Part shown: in pieces, positions 1-6,251 of the stretch
Numbering within the stretch: the first letter of the stretch is position 1
How the letters are laid out: each line of letters opens with the position of its first letter
Origin: an uncultured Lachnospiraceae bacterium
Lineage (GTDB): Bacteria > Bacillota_A > Clostridia > Lachnospirales > Lachnospiraceae
Direction: 5' to 3'
Length of the DNA: 8,156 nucleotides
NCBI GenBank assembly: GCA_902795715.1
Contig: CADBME010000018.1
Coordinates: forward strand, 1 to 8,156
Translations under genes and position numbers: made by a program
Notes under the pieces: generated by a model
Database searches by the model: none
What the model was told of the DNA's origin: nothing
The model's input: only the letters and a program-made list of their open reading frames with translations

Positions 1-884
1 ACCAGGATACCGGTGAGTGGCTCTGTCTGGAACTGATCGGCAAAAATATGACATTTGCACAGGAAAAGATAATAAGCATTCATGCCACTGTGGCGGAAAG
101 TCTCGAAATTCGCCTGTCCTTTAGAAAATACAATATCCGCATTTTCGACCATATCCGCAACCTCTGCCGGCATCTCCGGAACCCAGCTTCCGCCTATATT
201 ACTTCCGTTTCCTACCACCTTAACCATCTTGTCCAGGCCAATCTGAACCGCATCTTCTACAGTTGCATCGTTGACCGCTTCCTGGCCTTTTACGACAACG
301 GATATCCGGATATCCGGATATTTCCTTAAGATTTCTTCCATCAGGAGCATATCGAGAACAACTTCACCGCAATTATCGGTAAAGAATACCAGGTTTCCTC
401 CTTTGGCAAGATCTCCCTTAAATTTCTCAAAAGTATCCCTGTCAAAGTCCAGATCCTTAGCCGATGCAAGCAAGTCTCTGAGGTCCTTTTCATTGACATT
501 GGCTATTGCGGAAAAGTCAATATAATTACCGGCCAAAGCCAGCTGCATGGCATAGAGGATGGGATCCTCGGCCTGTCGAATATCTTTTCTGAAATCATCG
601 GCTTCATGCATCATCAGTTCATTGTAATGATGTTTGATTTCTCCATACTCATCTTTCTGTCCGAACATCTCATATCGAACCTGGTCAATATCTCTGGTCA
701 GAACGGGAATAGCCGTAGTTTTTGATGCATTTCCCATGATAGAAAAAACCTTCTGCATAAAATCTACTTTCTCCCAGTTGGATGCATTTTCAGGATATTT
801 ATTGGCATATTTATTGATAACACACATTACGCACTCCGGCCTCAGCCGGGGAACAGACTGAATGGTTTCTACTAATGATTTCAT
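1..884 (-). CDS. DUF89 / ARMT1-like damage-control phosphatase, C-terminus cut by window edge
   Basis: The first 294 codons are present without a stop; the end lies beyond the left edge. The protein matches the DUF89 (ARMT1-like) metal-dependent phosphatase family, bacterial/archaeal subfamily I. Visible signatures are an N-terminal CxxC pair (C18, C21), the TDNCGEVVLD block at about 169-178 (D170, N171), an ND pair at 205-206, SKGQANFE at 254-261, and a late LFLCKC stretch at 273-278. Members usually have about 280-300 residues, so probably only a few residues are missing. Known members remove phosphate from sugar phosphates or damaged metabolites using Mn, Co or Ni; the substrate here is unknown. 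The ATG at 884 is preceded by AAGAGGA at about 5 nt, and that site overlaps the stop codon of the PHP gene 8 nt upstream, so the two are clearly co-transcribed. The family call is firm; the role in sugar-phosphate clean-up is inferred from context. Confidence 0.85.
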   Translation of the reverse strand, partial: MKSLVETIQSVPRLRPECVMCVINKYANKYPENASNWEKVDFMQKVFSIMGNASKTTAIPVLTRDIDQVRYEMFGQKDEYGEIKHHYNELMMHEADDFRKDIRQAEDPILYAMQLALAGNYIDFSAIANVNEKDLRDLLASAKDLDFDRDTFEKFKGDLAKGGNLVFFTDNCGEVVLDMLLMEEILRKYPDIRISVVVKGQEAVNDATVEDAVQIGLDKMVKVVGNGSNIGGSWVPEMPAEVADMVENADIVFSKGQANFETFRHSGMNAYYLFLCKCHIFADQFQTEPLTGIL

Positions 885-892
885 TTTTCCTC

Positions 893-1837
893 TTATCCTT
901 TATAAAGCATATCTGCCAGTCTTTTATTAGCCATAAATTCTTCTACGGAGATACCGCAGTCTCCGATATCTCTGGGATTCTTAACACCCTTTTTTGCATC
1001 GTTATGATAATCAGACCCTCCGGAGATAAATAGGCGGTCTCCCCAGTACTGGATGACGGCTTTCTCAATCTCATCTTTGGTCATGGTACCAAAATAGCTG
1101 GTCTTATCATAGGTATAGGAGGCTTCAATACCGTCCAGTCCGGCTTCAATCAGCTTCTCGATATAAACAGACCGGGTGATGATCTTTCCCTGGAAGGTTA
1201 CAGGCTCCGTTACGAGGAAGGGATGAGCCATGATGACATAGCCGCCGGTCCGGTGTGCTTCTTTGATAACAGAGATGGCATCGGGCTTTTCTCTCTTGAT
1301 AATCATATCCCTGGCCTCTTTTACATAGAGCTTGGCATCACTCCAGGAATCGAAATAGCCCTTTCTTGCCATCAGTTCAAAGAGCATCTTCTTCTGGACC
1401 TGCTCTTCGGGCACCGGATGACCATCATTGTCCAGAACCTCCTGCCAGTCAATCGGCATTCCTCTTTCTGTTAAAGCAGCCGCCAGCTTCTTATAACTGT
1501 TCACTTTGCTATTGATGGTAAATTCGTCCAGCTCCTTAAAGAAAGGATCATCCCAGTCACAGCCAAAACAGACCAGATGAGTATCATCAATCCAGGTTTC
1601 ACAGGACACCTCTATACCCAGCATCAGATCAATGCCCAGATCGTTCTTGGCCCATTCCTGAATATCCCTCTCCACACCATCAATCACTACAGTCTTTGGA
1701 GGAACCACATCATGATCGGTAATGGCACAGATTTTCATTCCTCTTTCTTTTGCATGGAGGACAAATTCCACAGGTGTATCATTTCCATCTGAACGGTTGG
1801 TATGACCGTGTAAATCTACTTCATGTTTTGCTAACAT
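893..1837 (-). CDS. PHP-domain metal-dependent phosphoesterase
   Basis: A complete 314-residue protein with the polymerase-and-histidinol-phosphatase (PHP) fold. The metal site can be followed in order: HGH at 10-12, D17, ITDHD at 39-43, E76 in GIEVS, H87, MAHP with H205, and GGSDYH with D276 and H278. This is the layout of the YciV/TrpH-like branch, whose studied members hydrolyse phosphomonoesters such as nucleoside 3',5'-bisphosphates. The segment at about 105-190 is the helical insertion typical of that branch. The ATG at 1837 follows a GGAAGGGGGA ribosome site about 7-10 nt upstream. The gene lies 128 nt after the aldolase and 8 nt before the DUF89 gene. All listed metal ligands are present, so it should be active. 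Among sugar genes, a sugar-phosphate or small phosphoester substrate is plausible but not shown. Confidence 0.88.
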   Translation of the reverse strand: MLAKHEVDLHGHTNRSDGNDTPVEFVLHAKERGMKICAITDHDVVPPKTVVIDGVERDIQEWAKNDLGIDLMLGIEVSCETWIDDTHLVCFGCDWDDPFFKELDEFTINSKVNSYKKLAAALTERGMPIDWQEVLDNDGHPVPEEQVQKKMLFELMARKGYFDSWSDAKLYVKEARDMIIKREKPDAISVIKEAHRTGGYVIMAHPFLVTEPVTFQGKIITRSVYIEKLIEAGLDGIEASYTYDKTSYFGTMTKDEIEKAVIQYWGDRLFISGGSDYHNDAKKGVKNPRDIGDCGISVEEFMANKRLADMLYKG

Positions 1838-1870
1838 TGTCTTTTCCCCCTTCCAATACCTTTTTCAATA

Positions 1871-1940
1871 TGGAATTATGTAGTCTTATATGGAATCATG
1901 CAGCCGCTGCCCAATAAAATCAGCGACTGCATGGAATTAT
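1871..1940 (-). repeat. Three short direct repeats TGGAATYAT between aldolase and PHP genes
   Basis: The nonamer TGGAATYAT (plus strand) occurs at 1871-1879, 1891-1899 and 1932-1940, spaced 20 and 41 nt apart. On the transcribed strand each reads ATRATTCCA. The second and third copies overlap the edges of a stem-loop. The spacing is close to two and four helical turns, as for a protein binding array, but the motif is short and AT-rich, so chance is possible. It is unrelated to the TGTATATACA operator used elsewhere in the window. Confidence 0.4.
1897..1933 (-). other. Stem-loop without U-tract between aldolase and PHP genes
   Basis: CATGCAGCCGCTG (1897-1909) pairs with CAGCGACTGCATG (1921-1933) around an 11-nt loop. 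In the minus-strand RNA the single mismatch becomes a G-U wobble, giving a continuous 13-bp helix. What follows in the RNA is AUUCCAUAUAAG, with no run of U, so it is not a classical intrinsic terminator. It could be a processing or stability element that sets different levels for the aldolase and the two phosphatases, or a partial attenuator. Function is inferred; the pairing is directly visible. Confidence 0.6.
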
Positions 1941-1965
1941 TAACAATCATAGAGATCCTCAATTA

Positions 1966-2814
1966 TTATTCAAATGAATCTTTCAGACCGGAGAAGACTG
2001 CCAGATGTTTCTTGATCACATCCTTGACAGCCTCAAATACCTTGGTATCAAAGGGAATCGGAGCCAGTTTCTCACCGGATTCCACCAGAGCTTTTGTGGT
2101 ATCAAGGTAAGCATTTTTCACAACGGTAGAGATGTTTACTTTTCTTCCTCCCAGAGCAATCAGTTTGGCAAAGGTCTCTGCTGACAGTCCCGATCCTCCA
2201 TGGATAACAATCGGAGTATCGTCTTTTCCAAGTTTCTCAACCAGGTCAAAATCAAGCTTGGGAACTCCCTTATAGACGCCATGAGCAGTTCCTATGGCAG
2301 GTGCCACAACATCGATATCCGATCCCTTGATGAACTCTACGGTCTCATCATAGCCGGCCTTTATCTCATCCGATGCCACGATCTCTTCTTCAACACCTTT
2401 TATGACACCAATTTCACCTTCGATAGCGACGCCTCTCTCATGAGCATAGTCTGCAACTTCCTTTGTTCTGGCAATATTTTCCTCCAGGGGCAGATGGGAA
2501 AAGTCCATCATAACAGCATCCCAACCGGCATCTACACAGGCCTTGCCAAGCTCGGTCTTGCGGCAGTGGTCCAGGTGAAGGGCTACGGTAATTCCGGCAT
2601 CCTTTCTTACTGCATCCACCAGGGCAAATAATTTATCAGCTCCAAAATGCTCTACGGTTCCTGCCGAAGTCTGTATAATCAGATTGACACCCAGCTCTTT
2701 AGCTGCCTGAACTGCTGCATCTGCTGTGAGATAGTTTACGATATTTACTGCGCCTACTGCAATACCTTTTTGATCCGCATCATTGATTACCTTCATAAAT
2801 CTGTTGTTTTTCAT
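1966..2814 (-). CDS. Class II (zinc) ketose-bisphosphate-type aldolase
   Basis: A 282-residue protein of the class II fructose-bisphosphate/tagatose-bisphosphate aldolase family (FbaA/GatY/KbaY/IolJ type), which cleaves a ketose phosphate into DHAP and an aldehyde using Zn. Visible signatures are LHLDHC with catalytic D82 and zinc ligand H83, EGEIG at 132-136 with E134, GTAHG with H178, VIHGGSG with H205, and KVNIST with N227. All metal and catalytic positions are kept, but the usual LDHG is LDHC and the phosphate-side segment reads SAGTVEHFG (50-58), so the natural substrate may not be fructose bisphosphate. The start at 2814 is chosen because AAGGAGG lies 8 nt upstream; an in-frame ATG at 2874 lacks such a site. 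It is the first gene of its unit, with its own promoter and operator about 90 nt upstream, and probably reads through to the PHP and DUF89 genes. Confidence 0.9.
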   Translation of the reverse strand: MKNNRFMKVINDADQKGIAVGAVNIVNYLTADAAVQAAKELGVNLIIQTSAGTVEHFGADKLFALVDAVRKDAGITVALHLDHCRKTELGKACVDAGWDAVMMDFSHLPLEENIARTKEVADYAHERGVAIEGEIGVIKGVEEEIVASDEIKAGYDETVEFIKGSDIDVVAPAIGTAHGVYKGVPKLDFDLVEKLGKDDTPIVIHGGSGLSAETFAKLIALGGRKVNISTVVKNAYLDTTKALVESGEKLAPIPFDTKVFEAVKDVIKKHLAVFSGLKDSFE

Positions 2815-2881
2815 AATTCTTTCCTCCTTATGACATTGCTCCAGATGATTCTTTAATATTTTTTTGATAAACATTTAGAAA

Positions 2882-2899
2882 AAGGGTGATAAAACCCTT
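2882..2899 (-). other. Small hairpin at start of the aldolase leader
   Basis: AAGGGT (2882-2887) and ACCCTT (2894-2899) form a 6-bp stem with a 6-nt loop, beginning a few nucleotides after the predicted transcription start. In the RNA it is followed by UUU. It may protect the 5' end or act as a weak early terminator. The stem is short, so confidence is low. Confidence 0.3.
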
Positions 2900-2909
2900 A
2901 CTTGTTTGT

Positions 2910-2938
2910 AGTGTATCATACTTGTATATACATGTCAA
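2910..2938 (-). promoter_or_regulatory. Sigma-A promoter of the aldolase unit
   Basis: Read on the minus strand, TTGACA (2933-2938) is a perfect -35, followed by a 17-nt spacer and TACACT (2910-2915) as -10. A TG one base before the -10 makes it an extended -10 promoter. Transcription should start near 2903, giving a leader of about 90 nt to the aldolase ATG at 2814. Confidence 0.75.
2920..2935. promoter_or_regulatory. Palindromic operator in the aldolase promoter
   Basis: ACTTGTATATACATGT is a near-perfect palindrome differing by one base from the perfect 16-mer in front of the transketolase. It overlaps the -35 and fills most of the spacer, the usual place for a repressor to block RNA polymerase. 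The TGTATATACA core resembles sites of GntR/HutC-family repressors; that assignment is inference from family knowledge. Confidence 0.7.
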
Positions 2939-2954
2939 CATATTTTTTACATTT

Positions 2955-3002
2955 TTATATAATAAATGGCAGATATCCGATGATCTCATCAAACATCTGC
3001 CA
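2955..3002 (-). terminator. Terminator after the Fe-ADH gene
   Basis: TGGCAGAT (2967-2974) pairs with ATCTGCCA (2995-3002). Inside, GATG (2979-2982) pairs with CATC (2987-2990), so the hairpin has two helices separated by an internal loop. In the minus-strand RNA the outer stem is followed by UUUAUUAUAU. This is a plausible intrinsic terminator for the HAD/alcohol dehydrogenase unit, lying about 17 nt upstream of the next -35. The rest of this 284-nt intergenic stretch (3003-3098) is AT-rich with only weak stems. Confidence 0.6.
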
Positions 3003-3098
3003 CTTAAACTATATTTTTAAACTCCCGGCTGGATTTGCTTTGTGCAAGCTAATAATAAATGTCTCTCTTCAGAAAAAACTATCTGTATCTGAAAACTA

Positions 3099-4199
3099 CT
3101 ATTTTATTACAAGAGATTTCCTGAGAATCCTGATCATAGCTTCCCGATCCATTTTGAAAGGATAGGTTTTCATTTTTCCGGCATTATTTATCATGTCATC
3201 AGCTATCTTTATTAAATCCTCTTCTGAAATATACTCCGGTCCCAGAAGCTCTTTCATAAAGGAATCAAAAGCAGCAAGATCCTCAAATCCCAGAAGACTT
3301 AATATGCATTCCACATCCTCAGGCTTGTTTTTGGCATATTCCTCCATATAGGCTGCCTCAAAAACTCCACAGGCTCTTCCGTGAGCCACATTGTAGCCCA
3401 AAGTAAGAGGATAGCTTAAGGCATGGGGCAGAGAAGTTGCCGTCTGGGCTATAGCCATTCCCGCCACAGTGGAGGTAAGCATAAAGGTCTGGAAGGCATC
3501 TTCATCACATTCCTTTTCGCCTTTTAGATAAGGAATCAGTCCTGACCAGAGTTTCAGAGCATATTCGGAAAACATATGATTATATACATTAGCATTGGTA
3601 TGAAGCCGGGACTCTATGCTGTGGGCGAGGGAATCCACAGCAGTATTGATTATTAGTTTTTTGCTTGCAAAGGCCAGATATTTTCCGTCCACCAGAGCCA
3701 GGTCCGGATTTACATTATGACTCATACTTCCCTTTTTATTGATGGCCGGTCTGGTAAGAACCGCATTAGGCGTCACTTCTGAGCCGGTACCGCAGGTTGT
3801 AGGAACTGCTGCAAAAGGAAGAGGTTTCAAATCCTTTTTGCTATAAAGACATTCCATTGTTTCTTCGGGATTACCGGCCATAACAGCAACTGCTTTTGCT
3901 GCATCAAGAGGGGAACCCCCACCGATTCCGATGACAAAATCCACCTTTTCCCGGACTCCGATTTCCGCGGCTCTGGCTACAGTATCGACAGAGGGATTTT
4001 CTTCGACCTCATTGAATATGATATAGGGGATGGATGCTTCTTCAAGAACCGATGTAACATCAGCCAGAGAGCCATTCGCTGCCGCAGAATGATGTCCTGT
4101 AACAATGATTGCCCTCGTCCCGAGGGATGTCAGTTCTTTTGCATGATTCTTTACACATTCTTTCTCAATAAAAACATTTGTGGGAGCATAAAACCTCAT
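3099..4199 (-). CDS. Iron-type (group III) alcohol dehydrogenase
   Basis: A 366-residue NAD(P)-dependent reductase of the Fe-ADH family. The N-terminal nucleotide domain carries GIGGGSPLDAAK (91-102), followed by PTTCGTGSEVT (133-143). The helical metal domain supplies the four expected ligands D189, H193, H259 and H273, in DSLAH and in HALSYPLTLGYNVAHG. Length is slightly below the usual 380-390 residues, with a short N-terminus, but nothing essential is missing. Such enzymes interconvert short aldehydes and alcohols (propanediol, lactaldehyde, sulfoacetaldehyde and similar); here it most likely reduces or oxidises a C2-C4 aldehyde made by the neighbouring aldolase or transferases. That role is inferred. 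The ATG at 4199 follows AAGGAGG at 8-9 nt. It lies 90 nt after the HAD gene with no strong hairpin between, so the two probably share one transcript. Confidence 0.9.
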   Translation of the reverse strand: MRFYAPTNVFIEKECVKNHAKELTSLGTRAIIVTGHHSAAANGSLADVTSVLEEASIPYIIFNEVEENPSVDTVARAAEIGVREKVDFVIGIGGGSPLDAAKAVAVMAGNPEETMECLYSKKDLKPLPFAAVPTTCGTGSEVTPNAVLTRPAINKKGSMSHNVNPDLALVDGKYLAFASKKLIINTAVDSLAHSIESRLHTNANVYNHMFSEYALKLWSGLIPYLKGEKECDEDAFQTFMLTSTVAGMAIAQTATSLPHALSYPLTLGYNVAHGRACGVFEAAYMEEYAKNKPEDVECILSLLGFEDLAAFDSFMKELLGPEYISEEDLIKIADDMINNAGKMKTYPFKMDREAMIRILRKSLVIK

Positions 4200-4289
4200 G
4201 AAATAATCCTCCTTGCCTTTTTCTTCTCTCTTTTTCTTATTCCGACCTTGTTCTTATGATAAATTTATAGGTTTTCCAATTAATAATTC

Positions 4290-5096
4290 TTATAAATCTA
4301 ACTTCATCAGTATTTCCTTTTCTATGGTTCTAAGGACCCCATTTTCATCGTTTGTCCATTCGGTTATATGATTGGAAACTTTTTTCACTTCTTCGTGGCC
4401 ATTCTTCATACACCAGGAATTATCCGTGACCGTCATCATAGGCAGATCGTTGGGAAAATCCCCGAAAACCATAATTTGATCCGGATGAAGATTCATTTTC
4501 CTGCACAGAGCCCGAATTCCGACCCCTTTATCCCCCTTTTTCGGGGATACATCAAGCCAGTTATCTCCGGCATCCGCAACAGAAAACTGATTCATCAGGT
4601 TCTTCAATTTAGGAAAACTGTTTTCCTGAACGCCAAAAGTATCAATATTAGAAACCTTGGTAAAGGGTTCCGTGCCAATCAGGTCTTCCAATCTGTCGAC
4701 GCAGCTTATATTCTCAAAAAACTCAAGCAGGGTCTTCCTGTATTTCTCTGCAGGAGCTTCATAATATACCGTATGAATTCCACACAGACAGGAGTGGATT
4801 CCCGGCACCTCCCGAACCTTTTTCATCACAAAACGCAGCTCATCTTCTTCAAAAGCGCTGCAGTGAATCAATTCACCCTGATGCATCACCACACATCCGT
4901 TAGAGCAAACGAAACTCATACCATCTGAATCAGGCTCAAACTGCCGGTATAATCTAGCGTAGGCTCTCCCACTGACAGGCACAAAGATAATATTTTTCTC
5001 TTTCAATCTTTCAATCATATCATGAAGGTCTTCCGGAAGTCGTTTTTGACTATCCAGTAATGTACCATCAAGATCCGAAGCAATCATTTTTATCAT
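4290..5096 (-). CDS. Cof-type HAD-IIB sugar-phosphate phosphatase
   Basis: A 268-residue haloacid dehalogenase-superfamily hydrolase of the Cof/YidA type. Motif I is SDLDGTLLD with nucleophile D8 and acid/base D10, motif II is PVSGR with S42, motif III is K190 in the KGVGI segment, and motif IV is FGDFPND with D213 and D217. A C2 cap domain fills about 85-180. Members dephosphorylate sugar phosphates, often with broad specificity, in the cytoplasm. The start at 5096 is preferred because CGGGAGA lies 7 nt upstream; an extension to a TTG at 5126 would run through that ribosome site. It is the first gene after a strong promoter and operator, with a leader of about 105 nt, and is followed 90 nt later by the alcohol dehydrogenase. 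The physiological substrate cannot be read from sequence; a phosphorylated intermediate of the local pathway is the natural guess. Confidence 0.9.
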   Translation of the reverse strand: MIKMIASDLDGTLLDSQKRLPEDLHDMIERLKEKNIIFVPVSGRAYARLYRQFEPDSDGMSFVCSNGCVVMHQGELIHCSAFEEDELRFVMKKVREVPGIHSCLCGIHTVYYEAPAEKYRKTLLEFFENISCVDRLEDLIGTEPFTKVSNIDTFGVQENSFPKLKNLMNQFSVADAGDNWLDVSPKKGDKGVGIRALCRKMNLHPDQIMVFGDFPNDLPMMTVTDNSWCMKNGHEEVKKVSNHITEWTNDENGVLRTIEKEILMKLDL

Positions 5097-5102
5097 GAAA
5101 TA

Positions 5103-5160
5103 TCTCCCGGAATAATCAGAAATCAATCTCTTTATCCGTCAATAACTCTCGCGGAATAAT
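5103..5160 (-). repeat. Imperfect 14-nt direct repeat in the HAD leader
   Basis: TCTCCCGGAATAAT (5103-5116) and TCTCGCGGAATAAT (5147-5160) match at 13 of 14 positions, 44 nt apart. The copy nearer the gene contains the ribosome binding site (CGGGAGA in the RNA). The other copy is a decoy-like GCGAGAG with no ATG at the right distance. It may be a duplication remnant or a leader protein or RNA binding site. Confidence 0.4.
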
Positions 5161-5207
5161 TCACAATTATGCAGACATATCGTGAAAACTGACCTTTTGA
5201 CCCTGAT

Positions 5208-5236
5208 ATCATAACACACTAATATATACATATCAA
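5208..5236 (-). promoter_or_regulatory. Sigma-A promoter of the HAD/Fe-ADH unit
   Basis: On the minus strand, TTGATA (5231-5236) and TATGAT (5208-5213) each match the sigma-A consensus at five of six positions and are separated by exactly 17 nt. Transcription should start near 5201. The arrangement is superimposable on the aldolase promoter. Confidence 0.75.
5218..5233. promoter_or_regulatory. Degenerate copy of the operator in the HAD promoter
   Basis: ACTAATATATACATAT matches the aldolase operator at 13 of 16 positions and the transketolase operator at 12 of 16. The half-site nearest the -35 is best kept. It sits 5 nt from the -10 and overlaps the -35, exactly as in the aldolase promoter. 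The weaker symmetry suggests lower affinity. The shared position supports function more than the base match alone. Confidence 0.5.
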
Positions 5237-5251
5237 TGATGAGCGTATGAA

Positions 5252-5292
5252 GACAAAACAAGAACAGAAGCATTGACAAATGCCAATGCTTC
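5252..5292 (-). terminator. Intrinsic terminator after the split transketolase
   Basis: GAAGCATTG (5267-5275) and CAATGCTTC (5284-5292) form a perfect 9-bp stem with an 8-nt loop. In the minus-strand RNA it is followed by UGUUCUUGUUUUG, an interrupted U-rich tail. It lies 23 nt past the transketolase stop and just upstream of the HAD promoter. Confidence 0.75.
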
Positions 5293-5315
5293 CTTCTCTC
5301 TATGATTATTTTGAT

Positions 5316-6251
5316 TTATTTAACATATTCTTTAACAGACTCGGCAATCCCCTTAGCATCCAGTTTATAGTAAGCAAGAAGCTCCTGATAATTGCTGCTG
5401 GTTGTCGCATAAATATTAGGAATACCAAGACGTTTCACTGTCACACCTTCCATATCGGAAAGAAGTTCGGTTACCATGGAACCCATACCACCATTAATAT
5501 AGTGTTCTTCCACAGTGACCACCTTGCCTGTAACGGCTGCAGATTTCCGGATCAGGTCTTCATCCAGTGGAAGAACTGTTGGAAGCCCTATAATCCTGGC
5601 ATTGATACCGGCTTCTTCAAGAATCTTGTTGGCATCAAGGACATCCTTGGTACAGGACCCGGTGCTGATAATCGTAACATCATCGCCATCCTTGATCACA
5701 TTACCTTTACCGATAACAAAGGGCTTTCTCTCGAAAAGAACCGGAATCTTGGGATTACCTATCCTCATATAAACCGGACCATCAAAGTCGATCATAGCCT
5801 TGCAGGCTTCCTCGATCTCCACCGGATCCTGGGGAGCAAGAATGGTCATGCCCGGAATTAATCTCATCAATCCGAAGTCATCCAGACTCTGATGGGTTAC
5901 TCCAAGGTCTGAATAAGTGATACCACAATTTCTTCCGACCAGTTTTACATTCTGTTTCATGTATCCCATGTCATTTCTGACCATCTCATAGGGACGACAG
6001 GTTACAAAGGGGGCAATGGCACAGAATACAGGAATCTTTCCTGTTGTTGCCATACCGGAAGCCATGCCGACAGCTCCCTGCTCCATAATACCGCACTCAA
6101 AGTATCTCTCCGGAAACTGATCAATAAAATCAGCAAATCCTGAACTCTTTCCACTGTCTGCAGAGAATACAACCACATCTTTATTATCTTTTGCGATTTC
6201 GGTAATCGCTTTACCAAATGTTTTCCTCGGATCCATTAATTCGCCGATCAT
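5316..6251 (-). CDS. Transketolase C-terminal subunit (split transketolase)
   Basis: A 311-residue subunit holding the pyrimidine-binding and C-terminal domains of a two-gene transketolase. The Pyr domain covers about 6-170; its ECGIMEQ segment (52-58) contains E57, the glutamate that activates thiamine diphosphate. The transketolase C-terminal domain covers about 185-300. Together with the upstream N-terminal subunit it would form an enzyme transferring a two-carbon ketol unit between sugars. The start at 6251 overlaps the partner's stop codon by one base (TAATG), with AGGAGG about 10 nt before it, so the two chains are translationally coupled and made in equal amounts. A later ATG at 6236 has no ribosome site. 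Split transketolases are common in anaerobes and archaea and also serve specialised pathways such as sulfosugar breakdown; the substrate here is not evident. Confidence 0.92.
   Translation of the reverse strand: MIGELMDPRKTFGKAITEIAKDNKDVVVFSADSGKSSGFADFIDQFPERYFECGIMEQGAVGMASGMATTGKIPVFCAIAPFVTCRPYEMVRNDMGYMKQNVKLVGRNCGITYSDLGVTHQSLDDFGLMRLIPGMTILAPQDPVEIEEACKAMIDFDGPVYMRIGNPKIPVLFERKPFVIGKGNVIKDGDDVTIISTGSCTKDVLDANKILEEAGINARIIGLPTVLPLDEDLIRKSAAVTGKVVTVEEHYINGGMGSMVTELLSDMEGVTVKRLGIPNIYATTSSNYQELLAYYKLDAKGIAESVKEYVK

Noticed and set aside
299..322. Tandem GGATATCC-type 8-mer repeat inside the DUF89 gene
   Set aside because: It encodes an ordinary YPDIRIS strand of the protein in frame; explained by codon choice rather than a repeat element.
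1876..1915. Possible separate promoter for the PHP gene (TTGGGC, 18 nt, TATAAG)
   Set aside because: The -35 matches at only three positions and the region is dominated by the stem-loop; too weak to annotate.
2815..2874. 20-residue N-terminal extension of the aldolase
   Set aside because: The ATG at 2814 has AAGGAGG at ideal distance, and the family starts near this point; the extension contains the ribosome site.
2815..3098. Riboswitch or small RNA in the largest intergenic gap
   Set aside because: The gap is accounted for by a terminator, operator, promoter and short leader; no recognisable riboswitch core is seen.
4200..4289. Possible promoter or terminator between the HAD and Fe-ADH genes
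   Set aside because: Only the AT palindrome ATAAATTTAT and poor promoter boxes are visible; read-through transcription is the simpler view.
4368..4928. 186-codon open frame on the plus strand
   Set aside because: It lies wholly antisense to the HAD phosphatase, whose motifs I-IV are intact; no ribosome site or recognisable domain. A shadow frame.
5280..5861. 193-codon open frame on the plus strand
   Set aside because: Antisense to the transketolase C-terminal subunit and starting inside its terminator hairpin; composition is that of a reverse-complement shadow.
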